64,000 bases of DNA from Alkalibacillus salilacus. Its GTDB lineage: Bacteria; Bacillota; Bacilli; Bacillales; Alkalibacillaceae. This document shows, one piece after another, positions 56,634 to 64,000 of the stretch (positions are counted from its first letter, which is position 1; each line of letters starts with the position of its first letter). The notes beneath the pieces were generated by a model, which saw only the letters and a program-made list of their open reading frames with translations, was not told the DNA's origin and ran no database searches. Made by a program: the position numbers and the translations under genes. The stretch spans positions 186,001-250,000 of the forward strand of contig NZ_JAUSTQ010000002.1 in the NCBI RefSeq assembly GCF_030812915.1. The letters are read 5' to 3'.

Positions 56634-57280
56634 TCAACGAATTTCAAATCAATGTGTATAGAGCCATCTTGTTGGATTTGAGCAAATGAGATTTTATCAA
56701 TTTGCTCAATCCCATGATGCTCCAATTGTTTTAGGATATCTTCTTTCGTCACTTGATGTTGATCTAAAGACTTTTCTTGCCACTTTCCATCCAAGATAAT
56801 GGGCTCAAAATAATTTAATGGTTGATCATCACGTGTAAACACAGAGAGCTTGCCACTTGTTTCCAAAATGGCAAGCTCTACTTCTTTTAGATTCACAACA
56901 CCTTTTTCCCTTAATTGGACCATCAAGTCATCTAGATTATATCGTTGTTTTTTCATGACTTCTTCATCTATTTTGCCATGTCTAATGATAATCGATGGCT
57001 GCCCATCCAACAAAGAACGCACGCGATGGTTTTTTAATGACAACCAAGCCGTTGCTCGCTGAATGACAAATAAGACGAGCATGGGGGTTAAGAGGACTAA
57101 AAATGAATCATCAGTCCGTTCAATCGATAAAATACCGATCTCAGCAAGCATAATGAAAATGACCAGATCCATCACACTTAATTCCCCGATCTCGCGCTTA
57201 CCCATAAATCTAAAAAGTAGATAAATCGCTATATAAACCCCAATCGTACGTATAACTAATAAAATAATTTCTTCTACCAT
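56630..57280 (-). CDS. yrbG: YrbG-like DUF421 (YetF family) membrane protein
   Basis: A 216-residue protein with three N-terminal membrane helices (up to about residue 80) and a cytosolic DUF421 domain with SLLDGQPSIIIRHGKID, LDDLMVQLREKGV and EVELAILETSGKLSV. Related proteins (YetF, YfjN types) support spore germination in B. subtilis. The ATG at 57280 has GGAG 9 nt upstream. It is convergent with spoVB. Confidence 0.88.
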   Translation of the reverse strand: MVEEIILLVIRTIGVYIAIYLLFRFMGKREIGELSVMDLVIFIMLAEIGILSIERTDDSFLVLLTPMLVLFVIQRATAWLSLKNHRVRSLLDGQPSIIIRHGKIDEEVMKKQRYNLDDLMVQLREKGVVNLKEVELAILETSGKLSVFTRDDQPLNYFEPIILDGKWQEKSLDQHQVTKEDILKQLEHHGIEQIDKISFAQIQQDGSIHIDLKFVD

Positions 57281-57343
57281 AATGTTCAACTCCAAAAGCT
57301 AATCCATAGTTAGGATGAGCCTTTGGAGTTGTAATTATACGGT

Positions 57344-58624
57344 CTAAAAATACCGAATGTACAAATAGCCTGAGGCAATTAATAACGATAACAACACAAC
57401 TGTAAAACCATAAACCATATATCTTAAAAACGGAATACGAACGCCATTCGTACTTGCAATACCTGCTACTACAACGTTTGCAGAAGCACCTAATAGCGTA
57501 CTATTGCCACCTAAGCATGCCCCTAATGCCAGAGCCCACCACATTGGGTCTGTTGCTTTCATCCCGAACTCTTCTAATTCTAATAAAACTTGAATCATTG
57601 AAGCCACATAAGGGATATTATCAAGAAATCCTGATAACAATCCAGCAGACCAAAGAATCGCATAGGAAGATTTTAAACTTTCACCCTCTGTAATTGACAT
57701 AAACATAACAGCTAAATGATCTATAATACCTGTCTGCTCTAGTCCTCCTACCAAAATAAATAAACCGATAAAGAAAAACAAAGTCGTCCATTCTATTTTT
57801 GAAAAAACTATATCTGTTAAACCATCCTTTTCCGATAGCAGTAACAATAATAAAGCACTAACCAATGCAATTGTTGTCAGCTCCACATGCAGAAGTCCAT
57901 GGAACATAAATGCGATAATCGTTAAACATAGAATACTGACTGACTGGTATAAGAGTGGGGTGTGTTTAAGGGCAGATTTGGGATCGACATTGCGAACTGA
58001 ACGATTATTTTCAGTTTCAACCTGTTTTAATGAACGGTTAAAGAAAAGAAATAAAAGACCCATTGTCATTAAAAATATAATCACAACTATTGGAGCTAAA
58101 TGCACAATAAATGACATAAAGGTTAAATGTTCTACAGCTTGTCCAATCATTATATTAGGCGGATCACCAATCATAGTAGCTGTACCGCCAATATTAGAAG
58201 AAATAATCACCATAACAAGATAAGGAAAAGCTGGCAAATTCAACTCTCGGATCATATGAATTAAAATCGGTACAAATAACAAAACAGTTGTCACGTTATC
58301 TAGTAACGCTGAGCCAACTGCTGTTAGAACAGCTATCCAAAAAAATAGTGCATAAGGCCGCTCACCAATACGTTTAATTAACCATAAGGCTATAAATTCA
58401 AAGATACCTGTACGCTGTGTAATGGTTATAAGTACCATCATAGAAAACAAGAGCACAATCGTACTCCAATCAACATAACTAGTCATCGCATCGTCAATTG
58501 TGAAAATATTAAACACAATTAATAATGCCGCACCACACAATGCGACTAAAGCACGATTTATTTTCTCTAACAATAAGAATAGATAACTTATTGCAAAAAT
58601 AGCGATAGCAATAATGGCTTCCAC
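57344..58624 (-). CDS. ArsB/NhaD-family ion transporter
   Basis: A 426-residue permease with about 11 or 12 membrane helices. It has the duplicated ion-transporter signatures SALLDNVTTVLLFVPI and GGTATMIGDPPNIMIG, and later LSGFLDNIPYVASMI and LGGNSTLLGASANVVVAG. This architecture covers arsenite exporters, NhaD Na+/H+ antiporters and P-protein-like carriers; the substrate cannot be read from sequence. There is no arsR or arsC nearby. It interrupts the usual yrbG-yrzE order. Confidence 0.85.
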   Translation of the reverse strand: MEAIIAIAIFAISYLFLLLEKINRALVALCGAALLIVFNIFTIDDAMTSYVDWSTIVLLFSMMVLITITQRTGIFEFIALWLIKRIGERPYALFFWIAVLTAVGSALLDNVTTVLLFVPILIHMIRELNLPAFPYLVMVIISSNIGGTATMIGDPPNIMIGQAVEHLTFMSFIVHLAPIVVIIFLMTMGLLFLFFNRSLKQVETENNRSVRNVDPKSALKHTPLLYQSVSILCLTIIAFMFHGLLHVELTTIALVSALLLLLLSEKDGLTDIVFSKIEWTTLFFFIGLFILVGGLEQTGIIDHLAVMFMSITEGESLKSSYAILWSAGLLSGFLDNIPYVASMIQVLLELEEFGMKATDPMWWALALGACLGGNSTLLGASANVVVAGIASTNGVRIPFLRYMVYGFTVVLLSLLIASGYLYIRYF

Positions 58625-58724
58625 TCTGATTACCCCTTTTCTACTAACCTAATCCATTCATACGTCTTTTTTAATCTATTCATGCATAGTTTAGAGTAAG
58701 ACAAGCAAAAGTTTAGAAAAGGGT

Positions 58725-59114
58725 GTGGTGACATTGAATCAACGTTTGAAGGCAGTGTTACTAGGTGTGTTGTCCATTTATGCATTAATGATTACGGTAA
58801 GTTTTGTTTTAGCTTTACTCATTCGATTTGATTGGCTTAATACTGATCAGCTGACTTGGTTACCATTTATTGTTAGTACACTAATTGTTATGGTAGGTGG
58901 GGGTATCAGTGGATATTTAACCGAACAAAAAGGTTGGTTATCTGGACTACTCGTCAGTAGTTTGTACATAATCAGTTTGATCGGTTATCAATTTCTAGCG
59001 CATGATACTGGTATTTATTCAGGGCAGTGGTTACATTTCGTCATATTTATTATTGCAACGATTATTGGTAGTATTTTAGGTGTACAATTACGTGGCCAAT
59101 CTAATAATACTTAA
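58725..59114 (+). CDS. yrzE: YrzE-like TIGR04086 membrane protein
   Basis: A roughly 129-residue protein with four membrane helices and the GGGISGYLTEQKGWLSGLLV loop typical of the TIGR04086 family. Function unknown. Start is uncertain between GTG at 58725, GTG at 58728 and TTG at 58734, all close after AAAGGG. Copy C of the repeat follows downstream. Confidence 0.82.
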   Translation: MVTLNQRLKAVLLGVLSIYALMITVSFVLALLIRFDWLNTDQLTWLPFIVSTLIVMVGGGISGYLTEQKGWLSGLLVSSLYIISLIGYQFLAHDTGIYSGQWLHFVIFIIATIIGSILGVQLRGQSNNT

Positions 59115-59229
59115 CCCGAAATCCATTTGTTCATATGCATACTTATAATCTAATCATCGTTTAGGTGCAGAGTTTTTAAATAATAGTTCTGTTAAAGTTT
59201 AGTGTTGATTTCAGATGATGTAGCACTGA

Positions 59230-59375
59230 GTTGTTGAATTGTGAGGAGCGAAGGTGGCCACTCCTGCGGGAACAGCACGAGTCTCGAGACCCCGCAGGAA
59301 GCGCTTTTCTTCCGAGGAGGCTCGAGCCGTGCCCGCGGAAAGCGTCCACCGGTAGCGGATCACAATATCAACAAC
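59230..59375. repeat. Structured GC-rich repeat, copy C (146-bp core)
   Basis: The core begins GTTGTTGAATTGTGAG and ends CACAATATCAACAAC. Outer homology to copy B extends to about 59190-59393 (TGTTAAAGTTTAGTGTTGAT on the left, ATCAAAGCTT on the right). It is visibly richer in G and C than its surroundings and full of complementary segments (CTCCTGCGGG/CCCGCAGG, GCACGAG with CTCGAGCCGTGC). It lies between yrzE and yajC. ORFs through it are not credible. Confidence 0.9.
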
Positions 59376-59396
59376 GGGCATTATCAAAGCTTGAAT

Positions 59397-59437
59397 AATA
59401 AAAGCCGCTTCGAGTTCATCGACTCAAAGCGGCTTAT
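59397..59437 (-). terminator. Terminator after yajC
   Basis: AAGCCGCTT...GAGT (59402-59415) pairs with ACTC...AAGCGGCTT (59422-59434) with one mismatch, and A/T-rich edges follow on both sides. The minus strand has TTTTATTATT after the stem. Confidence 0.8.
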
Positions 59438-59439
59438 TA

Positions 59440-59697
59440 TTATGCTTTCTTTTCACGAACTGCTGAACGATCATATGTAAGCTTCTGACCTTCATTAACT
59501 TCTAATACAATCGTACCTTCGTCTAAAGCGTGCACTGTAGCGTGAAGACCACCAATAGTGATAATCTCATCGCCTTTTTCTAAGTTGTTTTGCATTTCCG
59601 TTACTTGTTTTTGACGTTTTTGTTGTGGTCTAATCAAAATAAACCAAAACAAAGCAATAAACAAGACAATTGGAAGCAACGCACCAATAATATCCAT
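59440..59697 (-). CDS. yajC: YajC, preprotein translocase subunit
   Basis: An 85-residue protein with one membrane helix (about 5-22), LIRPQQKRQKQ and the cytosolic GDEIITIGGLHATV motif of YajC. It joins the SecDF complex, whose gene is also in this window. GGAGGGG precedes the ATG. The tgt-yajC order is conserved. Confidence 0.95.
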   Translation of the reverse strand: MDIIGALLPIVLFIALFWFILIRPQQKRQKQVTEMQNNLEKGDEIITIGGLHATVHALDEGTIVLEVNEGQKLTYDRSAVREKKA

Positions 59698-59714
59698 TGA
59701 TTCACCCCTCCTTT

Positions 59715-60869
<1,155 letters not shown>

Positions 60870-61895
60870 TTATAATATGATCATCGCATCGCCGAAACTA
60901 AAGAAACGATATCTTTCTCGAATCGCTTCATGATAAGCGTGCATGATAAAATTCTGATTCGCAAAAGCACTAACTAACATAATCAATGTTGATTTAGGCA
61001 AATGAAAATTTGTAATTAAGCCATCGACGGCCTGAAACTGATAAGGAGGATAGATAAAAATATCTGTCCAACCTGAAGCTTCCTTTAATTCGCCATAATC
61101 ACGCATAACCGTTTCTAACGTTCTAATTGACGTCGTCCCAACAGCAATAACGCGACCACCGTTTTCCTTCGTTGCTTTTAATTGTTCAGCCGATTCACGA
61201 GACAAATGATAATACTCTGCATGCATATCATGCTCTTCTATATCATCGACCTGAACAGGCCTAAACGTTCCTAGCCCTACATGTAACGTCAGATAAACAA
61301 TATTAATACCTTGCTCACGAATCTTGTTCAATAATTCTTCAGTGAAATGCAACCCTGCTGTTGGAGCTGCAGCCGAACCAGGATCTTCAGCATACACCGT
61401 CTGATAACGCTCTTGATCATCTAATTGTTCTTTAATATAAGGAGGTAAAGGCATTTCACCAAGTTCATTAAGTACTTCTAAAAAGATGCCCTCATAGTCA
61501 AATTCTACAATTTTGCCACCTTGGTCGAGTGTCTCAACACAGGTTGCTGTTAATAAGCCATCACCAAAATGAATAGTGGTGCCTTCTTTAAATTTCTTAG
61601 CTGGCTTTGCTAATACTTCCCAGCGATCCCCTTCAATTTGGTGTAACAATAATAATTCAATACTAGCACCCGTCTCTTCTTTCGTCCCTAATAAACGAGC
61701 AGGTAATACTTTTGTATTATTGAGAACTAAACTATCTCCTGGTTGTAAGTAATCCAAGAGATCTGAAAAGGTTCGATGTTCAATCGATTCATCTTCACGG
61801 TTTAACACCATCAAATTAGAAGCCGTTCGGTCCTTTAATGGGGTTTGAGCAATTAGTTCTTCAGGTAAGTCAAAATCGAAATCTTCTATCTTCAT
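60870..61895 (-). CDS. queA: QueA, S-adenosylmethionine:tRNA ribosyltransferase-isomerase
   Basis: QueA adds a ribosyl moiety from SAM to preQ1 in tRNA. The 341-residue protein has [56 protein letters not shown]-like [10 protein letters not shown] and [14 protein letters not shown]. It is between ruvB and tgt, 18 nt from tgt. The queG and preQ1 synthesis genes are not in this window. Confidence 0.97.
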   Translation of the reverse strand: MKIEDFDFDLPEELIAQTPLKDRTASNLMVLNREDESIEHRTFSDLLDYLQPGDSLVLNNTKVLPARLLGTKEETGASIELLLLHQIEGDRWEVLAKPAKKFKEGTTIHFGDGLLTATCVETLDQGGKIVEFDYEGIFLEVLNELGEMPLPPYIKEQLDDQERYQTVYAEDPGSAAAPTAGLHFTEELLNKIREQGINIVYLTLHVGLGTFRPVQVDDIEEHDMHAEYYHLSRESAEQLKATKENGGRVIAVGTTSIRTLETVMRDYGELKEASGWTDIFIYPPYQFQAVDGLITNFHLPKSTLIMLVSAFANQNFIMHAYHEAIRERYRFFSFGDAMIIL

Positions 61896-61912
61896 TGTTT
61901 CTACACGTCCCT

Positions 61913-62113
61913 TTATTTAAACCTTCCAATAATCATGAAAATCACACTTAAAATGATACTGACAACAATTGAAGTTACAATCGGAAAATAAAACGTTGTG
62001 TTGCCTGTCTTAATCGTAATGTCTCCAGGTAATTTACCGATGAAACTCCAAATCAAGCCAATCATAATAAATAGTACGCCTATTAAGATAAAGAACTTGC
62101 CAAATCCAGTCAA
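61913..62113 (-). CDS. DUF2905 small membrane protein
   Basis: A 66-residue protein with two membrane helices separated by [20 protein letters not shown], the characteristic DUF2905 loop. Function unknown. The start is TTG at 62113, overlapping the ruvB stop (TTGA), with GGGAGG about 10 nt upstream. It links ruvB and queA in one transcript. Confidence 0.88.
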   Translation of the reverse strand: MTGFGKFFILIGVLFIMIGLIWSFIGKLPGDITIKTGNTTFYFPIVTSIVVSIILSVIFMIIGRFK

Positions 62114-63111
62114 GTTTCATGAACCTCCCGATTAAAATGATCATATGCTTTATGCGTTGCCACTCGCCCTCTTGGTGTACGTTGAACATATCCTTGTTGA
62201 AGTAAAAATGGTTCATAGACATCTTCAATCGTTTGAGACTCTTCTCCAATAGTAGCAGACAATGTATCTAAACCAACAGGACCACCTTTGAACTGATCAA
62301 TGATACTGAGTAGATATTTATGGTCGATATGGTCCAAACCTGATGCATCTACTTGTAACATATTTAACGCTTTATTAGCACTATCAATCGATATAATGGG
62401 TTCACGATTCACTTGGGCCAAATCTCGAACACGCTTTAATAAGCGATTAGCTATTCTTGGGGTCCCCCGTGAACGTGAGGCGATTTCTTCCGTTGCTTGT
62501 TGGTCAATGTCAAATTCAAACACAGATGCTGTTCGTTCGATTATCGAACAGAGATCAGTCACTTGATAAAATTCAAGACGACTAAGGACACCAAACCGGT
62601 CGCGTAGAGGTGCTGATAATAGTCCAGCCCTCGTTGTAGCTCCCACAAGGGTGAATGGAGGTAAGTCTAACCTTACCGATCTCGCTGCATCCCCTTGACC
62701 TATAACAATGTCGAGTACAAAATCCTCCATTGCAGGATATAATACTTCTTCAACTGAGCGTGGTAGACGGTGAATTTCGTCAATAAACAAGACATCCCCT
62801 GCCTCTAACGAGGATAGAATGGCAGCTAAATCACCAGCTCTTTCAATCGCTGGGCCTGATGTCGTCCGAAATTGCACACCCATTTCTTCAGCAATAATCG
62901 CAGCTAATGTCGTCTTACCAAGTCCAGGTGGGCCGTATAATAAGACATGGTCCAATGGCTCCTCGCGCATTTTAGCCGCTTCAATAAATATTTTTAAGTT
63001 TTCTTTTGTTTTATCTTGTCCTATATATTGTCTCAGTGTTGACGGACGTAAACTTTGTTCGACTTGTACATCTTCCCACTGAGCCTCACTCGACACCATT
63101 CGTTCATCCAT
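62110..63111 (-). CDS. ruvB: RuvB, Holliday-junction branch-migration ATPase
   Basis: RuvB hexamers pump DNA through the RuvAB complex. The 333-residue AAA+ protein shows [66 protein letters not shown] and the C-terminal winged-helix with [10 protein letters not shown]. It follows ruvA by 11 nt. No ruvC is expected in Bacilli, which use RecU. Confidence 0.97.
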   Translation of the reverse strand: MDERMVSSEAQWEDVQVEQSLRPSTLRQYIGQDKTKENLKIFIEAAKMREEPLDHVLLYGPPGLGKTTLAAIIAEEMGVQFRTTSGPAIERAGDLAAILSSLEAGDVLFIDEIHRLPRSVEEVLYPAMEDFVLDIVIGQGDAARSVRLDLPPFTLVGATTRAGLLSAPLRDRFGVLSRLEFYQVTDLCSIIERTASVFEFDIDQQATEEIASRSRGTPRIANRLLKRVRDLAQVNREPIISIDSANKALNMLQVDASGLDHIDHKYLLSIIDQFKGGPVGLDTLSATIGEESQTIEDVYEPFLLQQGYVQRTPRGRVATHKAYDHFNREVHET

Positions 63112-63122
63112 TCAACTCACCC

Positions 63123-63728
63123 TTAACGCATTAATAATTGCAGACCTTGTTTCACCAGTTCATCTGTCGAATCTGCTTGATACGATTTTAATGTTGGCGC
63201 GATTTTATCAATTTCTCGTTTCGTATAACCAAGTGTCAATAACGCTTCAATAGCCTCGTCATATTGTTGATGGTTGGGTTGTGCTTCATGCTCAATCGTC
63301 AACATATCATCAACAGATGTTTGCATCCATGCATCCACTTTTCCTTTTAAGTCTAAGATCATTTGGCGGGCTGTCTTTTTACCGACACCAGGAAATTTGG
63401 TTAAGTAAGCATCATTTTCTTGTTCAATTGCTTGAGCAAAATCATGAACAGATGTTTCACTAACGATACTTAACGCATTTTTAGGACCAATTCCTGAAAC
63501 GTTTAATAATTTCTTAAATAAATCTTTTTCTTCGCTCTGATAGAAACCATAAAGCATCTGAATATCTTCACGGACATAAAAATATGTAAACAATTTAACG
63601 GATTCGTCTTGTTTGGATTGGTAACAGAGAGGGTGTGGACACCATATTTCATAACCAACGCCGTCAACATCCAAAACAACATACTCTTCGGTGATCGATG
63701 TTAGTTTACCTTGTATATATGCGTACAT
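63123..63728 (-). CDS. ruvA: RuvA, Holliday-junction binding subunit
   Basis: A 201-residue protein beginning MYAYIQGKLTSITEEYVVLD with the OB domain (GVGYEIWCP), the acidic-pin region, two helix-hairpin-helix motifs (VSGIGPKNAL and FPGVGKKTARQMI) and a C-terminal three-helix domain (EAIEALLTLGYTKREID) that binds RuvB. The ATG at 63728 follows AGGAGG; nine further upstream codons are not needed. Confidence 0.97.
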   Translation of the reverse strand: MYAYIQGKLTSITEEYVVLDVDGVGYEIWCPHPLCYQSKQDESVKLFTYFYVREDIQMLYGFYQSEEKDLFKKLLNVSGIGPKNALSIVSETSVHDFAQAIEQENDAYLTKFPGVGKKTARQMILDLKGKVDAWMQTSVDDMLTIEHEAQPNHQQYDEAIEALLTLGYTKREIDKIAPTLKSYQADSTDELVKQGLQLLMR

Positions 63729-63858
63729 TTTGTTCCTCCTAGTATGTCTGAACAAACGTTCTCACTCTAGTTTAACATGTCATAGCCCATTCGTCCGCAA
63801 TTTATTTTGTTACGTTTTTTTAACACACTAACTCTGTTATAGCCTAAACCATAAACTC

Positions 63859-63890
63859 AAAAATGCCACCTCCCCGGCTGGAAAGGTGGC
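63859..63890 (-). terminator. Terminator after yebC
   Basis: GCCACCT (63865-63871) pairs with AGGTGGC (63884-63890) and is followed on the minus strand by ATTTTT. It ends the yebC transcript ahead of ruvA. Confidence 0.85.
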
Positions 63891-63897
63891 TCTTTGT

Positions 63898-64000
63898 TTA
63901 TTGCATATTATGATGAACTTCTTGCACATCATCAAGATCTTCTAACATATTAATAAGATGATCCATGTCTTCTTCGTGTTCATTCGGAATCGGTGTATAC
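63898..64000 (-). CDS. yebC: YebC/PmpR-family protein, C-terminal end only
   Basis: The last 33 codons of an ORF entering from beyond the window read YTPIPNEHEEDMDHLINMLE and then DLDDVQEVHHNMQ with a stop. This is the conserved C-terminus of YebC-family proteins (B. subtilis YrbC), which help ribosomes through proline stretches or act as transcription regulators. The rest lies past position 64000. Confidence 0.9.
   Translation of the reverse strand, partial: YTPIPNEHEEDMDHLINMLEDLDDVQEVHHNMQ

Noticed and set aside
59241-59480. 79-codon plus-strand ORF after yrzE
   Set aside because: It runs through repeat copy C, the yajC terminator and into yajC antisense; there is no ribosome site.

Overview
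The window is one continuous stretch of core chromosome from a low-GC, endospore-forming Bacillaceae. Nearly every gene has a Bacillus subtilis counterpart, and the order follows the B. subtilis segment from hrcA through comE, yqeG, sigK, alaS, aspS-hisS, relA, secDF and spoVB to ruvAB and yebC. Sporulation genes (spoIIP, gpr, sda, sigK, rsfA, spoVB), Gram-positive T-box leaders and 6S RNA support this. An Mrp-type Na+/H+ antiporter operon and an ArsB/NhaD transporter inserted into the conserved order hint at a salt- or alkali-adapted lineage. The genus cannot be fixed from this sequence alone. There is no prophage, insertion sequence, CRISPR array, tRNA or rRNA here.

Layout. 1-7.0 kb: hrcA (cut by the window edge) behind a CIRCE operator, then hemW, lepA, yqxA, spoIIP and gpr on the minus strand, with rpsT on the plus strand. 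7.0-12.9 kb: holA, yqzM, the comEA-comEB-comEC DNA-uptake operon and divergent comER. 13.0-18.4 kb: the yqeG-yqeH-aroE-yhbY-nadD-yqeK-rsfS-yqeM operon behind a good SigA promoter, interrupted by a GC-rich structured repeat. 18.4-24.3 kb: sda with DnaA boxes, then mrpA-C-D-E-F-G, which has no mrpB. 24.4-33.9 kb: uninterrupted sigK, then mtnN, yrrS, greA, udk, trmR, mltG, yrzB, ruvX, ireB/yrzL and T-box-controlled alaS. 34-42.5 kb: recD2, yrrB, mnmA, its cysteine desulfurase, cymR, rarA, rsfA and 6S RNA. 42.5-54.9 kb: T-box-controlled hisS-aspS, dtd, relA, apt, recJ, lapA, secDF and comN. 55-64 kb: spoVB, yrbG, an ArsB/NhaD permease, yrzE, yajC, tgt, queA, a DUF2905 gene, ruvB, ruvA and the end of yebC.

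Functional themes are ribosome and tRNA biology (lepA, rpsT, rsfS, yqeH, yhbY, alaS, aspS, hisS, dtd, mnmA, tgt, queA, trmR), genome maintenance (holA, recD2, recJ, rarA, ruvAB, ruvX), stringent response and nucleotide salvage (relA, apt, udk), envelope and secretion (secDF, yajC, mltG, spoVB) and sporulation control.

No wholly new multi-gene system was found. The points most worth following are: the Mrp operon without mrpB; a three-copy, near-palindromic GC-rich repeat, one copy of which carries three hairpin-capped insertions and another of which sits inside the hisS leader; a predicted hairpin that bridges a distant Shine-Dalgarno to the sda start codon; and a hairpin that occludes the spoIIP start in read-through transcripts from gpr.
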